NCBI GenBank assembly: GCA_900550365.1
Contig: URRR01000025.1
Span: forward strand, 1 to 37,746
Direction: 5' to 3'
Source: an uncultured Prevotella sp.
Lineage (GTDB): Bacteria > Bacteroidota > Bacteroidia > Bacteroidales > Bacteroidaceae
Length of the DNA: 37,746 bases
The notes under the pieces were generated by a model. It searched no databases, was not told the origin of the DNA, and saw nothing but the letters and a program-made list of their open reading frames with translations. Both the position numbers and the translations under genes were made by a program. This document shows positions 1 to 7,400 of this stretch, one piece after another; position 1 is the stretch's first letter, and every line of letters starts with the position of its first letter.

Positions 1-6
1 ATCTGC

Positions 7-14
7 TATATTTG
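7..14 (+). promoter_or_regulatory. -7 promoter box of the first secreted-protein gene
   Basis: TATATTTG matches the Bacteroidota -7 consensus TAnnTTTG. It lies 54 bases before the ATG at 69, giving a leader of about 45-50 nt. The -33 element would fall outside the window. Confidence 0.6.
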
Positions 15-68
15 CAACATATTAGTGATTAATTGACGGATTTAATAACCCTTTAAAACTTTAAGATT

Positions 69-1466
69 ATGAAGAAATTTTTACGCTTAACTTTAGTTGC
101 GCTATGCGCTATGGTCAGCTCAGTTGCATTGGCTGAGACTGAAAAAATTACTCTTACAGATAAAGGATTTACGAACGGTCAGTCTGTAACAACCGTTGAA
201 GGAGAAAACATTACTCTTACTTTTGATCAGGGTACAGGCTCGAACCCACCTGCTTATTATAATACAGGTACAGCTGTGAGAATATATGGAAATAACACTT
301 TGACTATAAGTGCGACTGAGGGAACTATTACAAACATTCAGTTCACATTCTCTGGAAGCAATAAACCTGATCCAAGCAAAAATGACTATAGCTTTGATTC
401 TGGTGAGTATGATGCAGAAAATGACGCATGGACAGGTAGTGCAACTTCTGTAACTTTACAGCGAATAGCCTCATCAGGACATTTCCGTTTGCAGGCAGTA
501 GAAGTTACTTATACAACATCTTCTACCGTTATTGCTCTTCCCGCCATCAGCGGTGAAACTACTTTTGAAGGCTCTACCGAGGTAACTATAACCGGTGTTG
601 AAGGCTCTACAATCTATTACACCACTGACGGCACAGACCCGACCACAAGCTCTACAAGCGGCGATTCACCTGTTAAGTTCACTCTTGAGAACAGCGCGAC
701 GGTTAAGGCTATAGCTGTAGTAGGCGGCAACCAGAGCGAGGTAGCCTCAAAAGAGTTTACCAAGGTTGAGTTCACAGACATGACAGTTGCTGACATTCAG
801 GAACTTACCAATGATCAGGAATATGTCAATCTGACGATTGAGAACGGCAAGGTTGTTTATATCGACAGCCGTTACGACACACCAAACGTTTTCATCCGTG
901 ACGGTGAGAACGCCATTATGTTCTACAGCACCAATCTTCCTTTCACAGCAAACGCTACGGTAAAAGGCACAGTTAAAGTTAATTATGTCAATTTCCGTGG
1001 CATACATGAAGCAGAAGACAACAGTTTCACCGATGCTACAAACCTGACCATAACAGACAGCGAGGAAGAAGCTCAGCCCGTTACAACCACTATCGCCGAC
1101 GTGCTTGCCCTCAAGCATAAATGCGACCTGATAAAGATTATGAATGTTACAATCACAAAGAAGGATGGAAAGTACTACGCTTCAGACGGCGAGAACGAAA
1201 TCCAGCTTTATGGTAACGATGACGTTGTAAAAGACTATGATGATGACGGCAAGAGCTATAACGTTACAGCCGTGTTTAACAGCATCTATAGTAATAAAGC
1301 ACAATTACTCCCCGTTGCTGTTGAAGTTTCTTCCGGCATCGAGAACGTAACCGTTGAGCCGGAGTTTGACGAGAACGCACCTGTCTACAACCTCGCAGGA
1401 CAGCGTGTAGGCAAGGACGCTAAGGGCATCGTTATCCAGAACGGAAAGAAGTTTATCAGAAAATAA
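69..1466 (+). CDS. Secreted multidomain protein of unknown function (chitobiase-C-like and OB-fold-like domains)
   Basis: A 465-residue exported protein. Residues 1-22 form a signal peptide (two lysines, hydrophobic core, ALA-type cleavage site). Residues about 24-152 look like an all-beta domain. Residues about 155-232 resemble the chitobiase/beta-hexosaminidase C-terminal domain (YYTTDGTDPT motif), which is usually a structural or binding module. Residues about 236-428 contain two repeats resembling the OB-fold-like modules of Bacteroidota surface proteins (VADIQELTND, IADVLALKHK). The last about 30 residues (YNLAGQRV...KGIVI...KKFIRK) form the C-terminal tail typical of exported Prevotella proteins. 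No catalytic motif was recognised. The start is supported by the -7 box at 7-14, and a terminator follows at 1502. Its place before a pectinesterase suggests, without proof, a role in polysaccharide attack or adhesion. The first about 470 bases look more AT-rich than the rest. Confidence 0.85.
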   Translation: MKKFLRLTLVALCAMVSSVALAETEKITLTDKGFTNGQSVTTVEGENITLTFDQGTGSNPPAYYNTGTAVRIYGNNTLTISATEGTITNIQFTFSGSNKPDPSKNDYSFDSGEYDAENDAWTGSATSVTLQRIASSGHFRLQAVEVTYTTSSTVIALPAISGETTFEGSTEVTITGVEGSTIYYTTDGTDPTTSSTSGDSPVKFTLENSATVKAIAVVGGNQSEVASKEFTKVEFTDMTVADIQELTNDQEYVNLTIENGKVVYIDSRYDTPNVFIRDGENAIMFYSTNLPFTANATVKGTVKVNYVNFRGIHEAEDNSFTDATNLTITDSEEEAQPVTTTIADVLALKHKCDLIKIMNVTITKKDGKYYASDGENEIQLYGNDDVVKDYDDDGKSYNVTAVFNSIYSNKAQLLPVAVEVSSGIENVTVEPEFDENAPVYNLAGQRVGKDAKGIVIQNGKKFIRK

Positions 1467-1501
1467 ACAGCACTGACAAAACAGTGTGACATGACCTAAC
1501 C

Positions 1502-1550
1502 AAGAGGCTGCGCCGTATGAAGTTACGGTGCGGCCTCTTCGCTTTTATTT
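1502..1550 (+). terminator. Rho-independent terminator after the secreted-protein gene
   Basis: An AGAGGCTGCGCCGTA arm pairs with TACGGTGCGGCCTCT across a 6-base loop, followed by a T-rich run (CGCTTTTATTT). It ends the transcript 36 bases after the stop codon, so the pectinesterase is a separate unit. Confidence 0.8.
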
Positions 1551-1627
1551 ATCCAAGGAATATAATAAAAAAGGTAGAGGCATTATGTGTTTACATTTTT
1601 TAAGTAAAAAATATTGAGTAAATCTGA

Positions 1628-1656
1628 TTGAATCTGAATAATATTACGTACATTTG
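1628..1656 (+). promoter_or_regulatory. Promoter of the pectinesterase gene
   Basis: The -7 box TACATTTG lies at 1649-1656 and a TTG at 1628-1630 is 18 bases upstream, fitting the Bacteroidota promoter pattern. The predicted leader is about 65 nt. Confidence 0.55.
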
Positions 1657-1726
1657 CAAACAGAGTGTTCGTGAAGAACTTAAATGTGCTTGAAAACTAT
1701 TTACTAAATCATAAACTTTAAACATA

Positions 1727-4552
1727 ATGAAAAAACAATTACTCAGATTAGGCACATTGTGCCTGTTTGTCTTATTGGTATGTACTGTTAAGGCGCAAGA
1801 GGAGTCTAACATTAAAGAACAACTGCTCTATTCAACTGATTTTGAAGATTATCCCTCAATCAGTAATAAAGACGGTGATCAAACCGCAAAAGTAACAACA
1901 ACAATGTACAGCCACGAGACAATCACCGTAAGCGTACACAATACTGACGTCTCTGGCAACGCACAAGACGTTGTAGACTGGAGCAAATTTTCGGCATATG
2001 CAGACCAGATAAAAGGAGTTATCGGAGCTGAAAAAAATGTCGGCTCTGAAATATACGTGTCAAAATTAGCTTCAGTTACAAAGGTAACATTCATACATGG
2101 CGCCACAGGCAGCAAACGAGGCTGGTCGCTCTGGGCAAAGGGTGACGGCGACACTGACTGGAAGCAGATCACGACATCAGTTGCTGACCCGAACAGCTTC
2201 TGCGAAGTAACGGCTGACGTTAACCGCACTAATTGCGAATTAAAATTTACAAACCTTAGCGAAGGGAATTATGCGTATCTCTTTAAACTTGACATCTACG
2301 GGAAAGTAGATATGTCTGCCACACCGGCATTAGGTTCATTCAGCTATAATGGAACATCTTACCGTGCCGCTGAGATTTTCACAGAGACAAGTCCTAACGT
2401 ACAGGAAGCGACTATCGAGCTGTTCAACGATGTCGAATTGCCGTCAGAAACAAGCCAACTGACAGATATTACTTGTGACAACGGCACTATTACGAGCACA
2501 AAATACGAGCAAATTGACGAACATACAGCCGTTGTCTCAATAGCAGTTACAGCCAACGGCCAAACCGTAACTTACAAAGCCACCTTTGTACACAAGCCTT
2601 ACTACACTCTTACTTATTACAACACTGACGGTAACGTAATAAGCCAAGACCACAAAGTGGAGAAAGACAGAGCAATAACAGAGTTTACCAAGGGCGAAGC
2701 TGACGTTACAGTACCTGAAGGACAGGCGTTCCGTGGTTGGTTCGTATCGGCAGACGGCGGCGAGAAGTACACTAAAGACTTTATCGTTACCTCTGACATC
2801 AGCCTCTATGCCGTTGCGACAGACATTGAAGAAGCAAGCACTACGGCCCGCTACACGTTCGACCTGACCGACAAATACTTCTATGACGAAGACCACGAGG
2901 CGTTCAACGCAGAGGGAGAAGGAACAGGTTTCCATGACACCACTCACGGCTGGACTCTCGAGCCGAACGGTAAGATTGACCTGCTCGTAGGCGGACATGC
3001 TTACATCATAGCCACACTCTGCCGCTACAGCAAGAGTGACGCTATGCTGACTCTTACCAATGGAAATGGCTTTACAGAAACAGTAAGCGGCTACGGTTCT
3101 ACCGACGGCAAGACAGTAATGATAGAATACACCGGCGGCGAAGGCACACTGACGCTCACCGCAAGCAACGAAGTGTATCTGCACAAGCTCGTAATTGCCA
3201 ACGTAGAGGGTTCTCCCGTTGAGCAGAACGAGCAGGGATATTACATTGTACGTCAGGGCGACGGCGGCAACCTGCTGACTGTCCTTGACATCGTAAACTC
3301 TCAGGCAACGTCAAATGAGCGTACTTATATCTTCGTACCCGACGGAACTTACGACCTCGGAAACGAAGTGCTCACGCCGATTTCGGGCGACAACATCTCC
3401 ATCATCGGCCAGAGCATGGACAACACGATTATCGTAAACAAGGCTCCTGAAGAGGGCATCTCCGTTTCGGCAACGTTCCTTATCACCGGCAGCAACACCT
3501 ATCTGCAGGACCTTACGCTGCAAAACGCTTACGACTACTACCAGCCGGGCTTCGCGGGCCGTGCCGTTGTAATACAGGACAAGGGCAACCGCACCATCTG
3601 CAAGAACGTAAAAATGCTGTCTTATCAGGACACTTACTATTCAAACAACAAGGCACAGTTCTACTTTGAGGACTCTGACATCCACGGAACGGTTGACTTC
3701 ATCTGCGGTGGCGGTGACGTATTCTTCAAGAACTGCACACTGACTGTTGAGCCGCGAAGCGCCGACGGCAGCGGCGAATGTACGATTACCGCTCCTTCAA
3801 CCGACGTTGCCGGCGGCAACGAGTGGGGCTACGTGTTCTCAGGTTGCACTATCGACAGCAAGGCCGAATCGTTCAACTACGGCCGCGCATGGAACGACAG
3901 ACCACGCTGCGCTTACCTCAACACAACGCTTCTGCAACCTGACAGGCTGGTAAACACACGCTGGACAACAGGCGGCATGAACGTTCCGGCCGACAAGTTC
4001 GTTGAATACAACACAATGGATGCCAACGGAAACGTTATTTCTCCTGAATCTTTGGTTCTGACATTCACAAAAGACAGCAAGAGTAATACTTTCGAGACAA
4101 TCCTCAAGGCCGAAGAGGCTGCCGAGTATGACATCGATAACGTATTCAAAGACTGGACTCCCGACGAGTACACCGTACAGAAGGAACTCAGCCAACTTAA
4201 GGCCGACGACTCAAACCTGACATGGGACGCTGTAGACCGAATAAAGGCTTACGCCGTGTTCTACAAAGGCGAGTTTGTCGAAATGACTAACACACCGTCT
4301 TATACAATCACCGACGGTGACGCCGCTGACTACACCGTACGCGCCGCAAACGAATACGGAGGCTTCGGCAAAGCTGCAAGCACGACCTACTCATCTGGCA
4401 TCAACAGCGTTGAGACTGATAAGGGGAACGTGATAGACACAGCTTATTACAGCATTGAAGGCACTCGCGTAAACGCTGATTACAGAGGGCTCGTAATAAA
4501 AGTGGAAACTACAGATACAGGTAAATTAATCACTACCAAACTGGTAAAATAG
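1727..4552 (+). CDS. Secreted multidomain pectinesterase (carbohydrate esterase family 8)
   Basis: A 941-residue exported enzyme expected to remove methyl esters from homogalacturonan, exposing it to lyases and polygalacturonases. A signal peptide occupies residues 1-23. A beta-rich module spans about 25-195, a Listeria-Bacteroides (InlB B-type) repeat about 291-365 (YTLTYYNTDG...FRGWF), and another beta-sandwich about 372-495. The CE8 right-handed beta-helix covers about 505-790. Catalytic motifs are visible: SYQDT (Q634, D635), GTVDFICG (D657) and YGRAW (R720, W722), matching the Gln, two Asp, Arg and Trp of plant and bacterial pectin methylesterases. The site where many members have the first oxyanion Gln (QAVAL) reads GRAVV here, an Arg. 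The tail at 907-941 resembles an exported-protein sorting tail. It has its own promoter and terminator. At 941 residues it is far longer than single-domain CE8 enzymes (about 300-400). Confidence 0.93.
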   Translation: MKKQLLRLGTLCLFVLLVCTVKAQEESNIKEQLLYSTDFEDYPSISNKDGDQTAKVTTTMYSHETITVSVHNTDVSGNAQDVVDWSKFSAYADQIKGVIGAEKNVGSEIYVSKLASVTKVTFIHGATGSKRGWSLWAKGDGDTDWKQITTSVADPNSFCEVTADVNRTNCELKFTNLSEGNYAYLFKLDIYGKVDMSATPALGSFSYNGTSYRAAEIFTETSPNVQEATIELFNDVELPSETSQLTDITCDNGTITSTKYEQIDEHTAVVSIAVTANGQTVTYKATFVHKPYYTLTYYNTDGNVISQDHKVEKDRAITEFTKGEADVTVPEGQAFRGWFVSADGGEKYTKDFIVTSDISLYAVATDIEEASTTARYTFDLTDKYFYDEDHEAFNAEGEGTGFHDTTHGWTLEPNGKIDLLVGGHAYIIATLCRYSKSDAMLTLTNGNGFTETVSGYGSTDGKTVMIEYTGGEGTLTLTASNEVYLHKLVIANVEGSPVEQNEQGYYIVRQGDGGNLLTVLDIVNSQATSNERTYIFVPDGTYDLGNEVLTPISGDNISIIGQSMDNTIIVNKAPEEGISVSATFLITGSNTYLQDLTLQNAYDYYQPGFAGRAVVIQDKGNRTICKNVKMLSYQDTYYSNNKAQFYFEDSDIHGTVDFICGGGDVFFKNCTLTVEPRSADGSGECTITAPSTDVAGGNEWGYVFSGCTIDSKAESFNYGRAWNDRPRCAYLNTTLLQPDRLVNTRWTTGGMNVPADKFVEYNTMDANGNVISPESLVLTFTKDSKSNTFETILKAEEAAEYDIDNVFKDWTPDEYTVQKELSQLKADDSNLTWDAVDRIKAYAVFYKGEFVEMTNTPSYTITDGDAADYTVRAANEYGGFGKAASTTYSSGINSVETDKGNVIDTAYYSIEGTRVNADYRGLVIKVETTDTGKLITTKLVK

Positions 4553-4568
4553 TTTTTTAAAGGGTGAG

Positions 4569-4602
4569 GAGGCTGTTCCGTGAGGAGCAGCCTCTTCATT
4601 TA
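4569..4602 (+). terminator. Rho-independent terminator after the pectinesterase
   Basis: GAGGCTGTTCC pairs with GGAGCAGCCTC (one G-T pair) across GTGA, followed by TTCATTTAT. It lies just after the stop codon at 4552. Confidence 0.8.
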
Positions 4603-4719
4603 TAACAGTCTCACGCCAACACCGTAAACCACAGAATCAACGTCATCCGGCGAAAAGGCGACATCAAAAAATTCAGTCCTTTTACTTAATAAAAGTTTCA
4701 ATGTCTTAGTTTTTTTTCT

Positions 4720-4727
4720 TAAATTTG
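4720..4727 (+). promoter_or_regulatory. -7 promoter box of the YrdC/ClC operon
   Basis: TAAATTTG matches TAnnTTTG. With transcription starting near 4734, the leader to the preferred ATG at 4802 is about 67 nt. The upstream ATG at 4757 would leave only about 22 nt. Confidence 0.55.
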
Positions 4728-4801
4728 CAAACCTATAACCGCCCTGGAAGCCATTCATGCGGTTATTAAAGATTAAAAACTCACTAACGACAGCAACATA
4801 T

Positions 4802-5371
4802 ATGAACCGCGAAGAAGATATAAAAAACGCTATTGAGGTTATGAAGAAAGGCGGCGTAATACTCTATCCCACCGACACGGTGTGGGGAATAGGCTGTGAC
4901 GCTACCAACGCCGAGGCCGTAGCCAAGGTGTACGCCATAAAAAAACGTGACGACTCAAAGGCGATGATATGCCTTGTTGACTCTGACGTGCGCCTGCAAA
5001 GATATGTAAGAAACGCGCCCGAAGTAGCCTGGCAGGTACTTGAATACGCCACAAAGCCTACAACGGTGATATTCGACAACGCCGTAAACCTGGCTCCCAA
5101 CCTGATAGCCGAGGACGGAAGCGTGGCCGTGCGCATAACGCAAGAGCCGTTCTCGAAAGAACTGTGTTACAGATTTCAGAAGCCCATAGTGTCTACAAGC
5201 GCGAACATCAGCGGGCAGCCGGCCGCCGCAAACTATAAAGACATTGACGAGGAGCTGCTCAATGCCGTTGACTACGTATGCTACAGCCGCCGCCAGGAGA
5301 AGCAGCCGCACACGCCGTCAAGCATAATAAGGATACGCGAGGACGGACAAGTGGAAATAATAAGGAAATAA
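4802..5371 (+). CDS. Threonylcarbamoyl-AMP synthase, Sua5/YciO/YrdC family
   Basis: This cytoplasmic family makes threonylcarbamoyl-AMP from threonine, bicarbonate and ATP, the first step of t6A37 modification in tRNAs that read ANN codons. The family signature GGVILYPTDTVWGIGCDA lies near the N-terminus, with KKRDDSKAM and STSANISGQPAA further on. At 189 residues from 4802 it is the usual length of the single-domain TsaC/YrdC form, without the Sua5 C-terminal domain. An ATG at 4757 would add 15 residues unlike the family, so 4802 is preferred. The stop codon is one base before the ClC start at 5373, so the two genes form an operon. This housekeeping pair sits inside a run of pectin genes. 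A YciO-type paralogue of different function cannot be excluded. Confidence 0.88.
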   Translation: MNREEDIKNAIEVMKKGGVILYPTDTVWGIGCDATNAEAVAKVYAIKKRDDSKAMICLVDSDVRLQRYVRNAPEVAWQVLEYATKPTTVIFDNAVNLAPNLIAEDGSVAVRITQEPFSKELCYRFQKPIVSTSANISGQPAAANYKDIDEELLNAVDYVCYSRRQEKQPHTPSSIIRIREDGQVEIIRK

Positions 5372-5372
5372 G

Positions 5373-7193
5373 ATGACTAATACGGATATAGACGTTGAAC
5401 TGACCGGAGAGCAGCCTTCGCTGATGCAACGCATAATAGCGCTGCGCGAACGCTACCTTACCGACCGCCAGTTTACACTGATACTGAGTTTCCTCGTCGG
5501 CCTGTTTGCCGCCGTGGCCGCATTTATTCTGCACTGGCTGATAGAGGAAATACAGATACTGCTGACGTCAAGATTCGACACGGAGACGTTCAACTGGCTG
5601 TATCTCGTCTATCCGGTAATCGGTATTTATCTTACGTCTCTGTTTGTAAGATACATCGTAAAGGATGAAATCAGTCACGGCATCACGCGCATCCTTTACG
5701 CTATCAGCAGCAAGCGCAGCCGCCTGAAGGGGCACAACTGCTGGAGCTCGGTGATAGCGTCGGCAATAACAATCGGCTTCGGCGGCAGCGTGGGAGCCGA
5801 GGCTCCTATCGTGCTCACCGGCTCGGCGATAGGCAGCAACCTTGGCAAACTGTTCAAAATGGACAACAAGACGCTGATGCTGCTCGTGGGTTGCGGCGCG
5901 GCCGCGGCCATCGCCGGCATCTTCAAGGCGCCTATAGCCGGACTGGTGTTCACGCTGGAGGTGCTGATGATTGACCTTACAATGGCCTCGCTGCTGCCTA
6001 TCCTGATTTCAAGCGTGACGGCAACGTGCTTCACTTACATATTCACGGGCAGCGACTCACTGTTCACCTTTACGCTTGACAATCCGTGGCCGGTGGAGCG
6101 AATACCTGCAAACATCTTGTTAGGCGTGTTCGGAGGCTTTGTCAGCCTTTACTTCATACGCACCATGACCGCCTGCGAGTCTGTTTTCGCCAAGCTGAAA
6201 CAAAAGCCGATAGCCAAACTTCTGCTCGGCGCGATGATATTAAGTCCGCTGATATTCCTGTTTCCCTCACTCTACGGCGAGGGCTACGGCAGCATAAACA
6301 TACTGCTGAGCGGAAAGACGGAGGCCGATTGGGACACGATACTGCACAACTCGCCGTTCTACGGACACAGCGAGATGCTCGTGCCTTACATCGGAATGGT
6401 GCTGCTGACAAAGGTTTTCGCCACGTCTGCTACAAACGGCGGAGGCGGCTGCGGCGGTACGTTCGCACCCTCACTGTTCATCGGAGCGTTTGCCGGCTTC
6501 TTCTTCGCAAGGGTGTGGAACATGTACGACATCGGCGTTTACCTGCCCGAAAAGAACTTTGCCCTGCTCGGCATGGCGGCCGTTATGGCGGGCGTTATGC
6601 ACGCTCCGCTCACGGGAATATTCCTCATAGCCGAAATTACGGGCGGCTACCAGATGTTTATTCCGCTGATGATTGTCAGCATCTGCTCTTACCTTACTAT
6701 AATAATATTCGAGCCTCACAGCATCTACGGCATGCGACTGGCACGCCAGGGCAAACTGATAACGCACCACACTGACCGCGCCGCGCTGACGCTGATGAGC
6801 CTCGACAGCGTGATTGACAAGAACTATACGGCCGTGTCGCCAGACATGCCGCTGTCTTCGCTCGTCCACTCGATAAGCAAGAGTCACAAGAACATTCTGC
6901 CAGTGCTTGACGACGCGGGCAACCTCCTCGGCGAGATCGACATAACGAAACTGCGCCACATCGTGTTCCGCACCGAACTTTATCATCACTTCACCGTAAG
7001 GCAGCTGATGTCGCAGCCCGAAGCCACACTGACCGTCAACATGAAGTCGGAAGAAGTAATGAAGCAGTTTGACAAGACCGACGCGTCAATGCTGCCCGTG
7101 CTCGACAACGACAACCACCTGTTAGGCTACATCTCACGCACACACATGTATGCCGTCTACCGCCAGACAGTGGCCGACCTGTCTGAAGACTAA
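5373..7193 (+). CDS. ClC-family chloride channel or H+/Cl- antiporter with C-terminal CBS domains
   Basis: A 606-residue inner-membrane protein expected to move chloride (or fluoride) across the membrane. About ten or more hydrophobic segments lie between residues 35 and 445. ClC signatures are visible: GSVGAEAP at 138-145, with E143 at the gating-glutamate position; AGIFKAPIAG at 181-190; and GGCGGTFAPSLFIGA at 358-372. Residues about 470-600 hold a pair of CBS domains (SHKNILPVLDDAGNLLGEI and DASMLPVLDNDNHLLGYIS), which in related channels bind adenine nucleotides and regulate gating. It is translationally close to the YrdC gene (one-base gap) and followed by a terminator. The retained glutamate makes a coupled antiporter possible, but sequence alone does not separate channel from antiporter. 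Confidence 0.92.
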   Translation: MTNTDIDVELTGEQPSLMQRIIALRERYLTDRQFTLILSFLVGLFAAVAAFILHWLIEEIQILLTSRFDTETFNWLYLVYPVIGIYLTSLFVRYIVKDEISHGITRILYAISSKRSRLKGHNCWSSVIASAITIGFGGSVGAEAPIVLTGSAIGSNLGKLFKMDNKTLMLLVGCGAAAAIAGIFKAPIAGLVFTLEVLMIDLTMASLLPILISSVTATCFTYIFTGSDSLFTFTLDNPWPVERIPANILLGVFGGFVSLYFIRTMTACESVFAKLKQKPIAKLLLGAMILSPLIFLFPSLYGEGYGSINILLSGKTEADWDTILHNSPFYGHSEMLVPYIGMVLLTKVFATSATNGGGGCGGTFAPSLFIGAFAGFFFARVWNMYDIGVYLPEKNFALLGMAAVMAGVMHAPLTGIFLIAEITGGYQMFIPLMIVSICSYLTIIIFEPHSIYGMRLARQGKLITHHTDRAALTLMSLDSVIDKNYTAVSPDMPLSSLVHSISKSHKNILPVLDDAGNLLGEIDITKLRHIVFRTELYHHFTVRQLMSQPEATLTVNMKSEEVMKQFDKTDASMLPVLDNDNHLLGYISRTHMYAVYRQTVADLSED

Positions 7194-7211
7194 ACGCAGG
7201 CAAGATAATGA

Positions 7212-7287
7212 GGAATGAAAATCGGGACAGAAGCCACACGACACAGAGTTTTTGATTTTCATTCTTCACTTTTTCGTTTTTCTTTTA
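7212..7287 (+). terminator. Terminator after the ClC gene
   Basis: GGAATGAAAATC pairs with GATTTTCATTC across a loop of about 30 bases, followed by T-rich CACTTTTTCGTTTTTCTTTT. The long loop makes it less typical than the other terminators here. Confidence 0.55.
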
Positions 7288-7326
7288 AATTTACATCCTA
7301 AATTTCATTTTTCGGATATAAATACG

Positions 7327-7334
7327 TATATTTG
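7327..7334 (+). promoter_or_regulatory. -7 promoter box of the GH28-GH105 gene
   Basis: TATATTTG fits TAnnTTTG exactly. An in-frame TTG at 7332 lies inside this box, upstream of the expected transcript start (about 7341), so it cannot be the start codon. This supports the ATG at 7401. Confidence 0.65.
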
Positions 7335-7400
7335 TACCCGATAATACCTAATCGTGACAAATCTATTAACATTAAACTTATACATTACAAACTTAAACTC

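Noticed and set aside
4757..4801. Upstream ATG start for the YrdC-family gene
   Set aside because: The added 15 residues do not resemble the family N-terminus, and the leader would be very short; 4802 fits better.
6086..6775. A 229-codon open frame within the ClC gene
   Set aside because: Same-strand overlapping frame of a well-conserved membrane protein, with Arg/His-rich composition typical of an out-of-frame translation.
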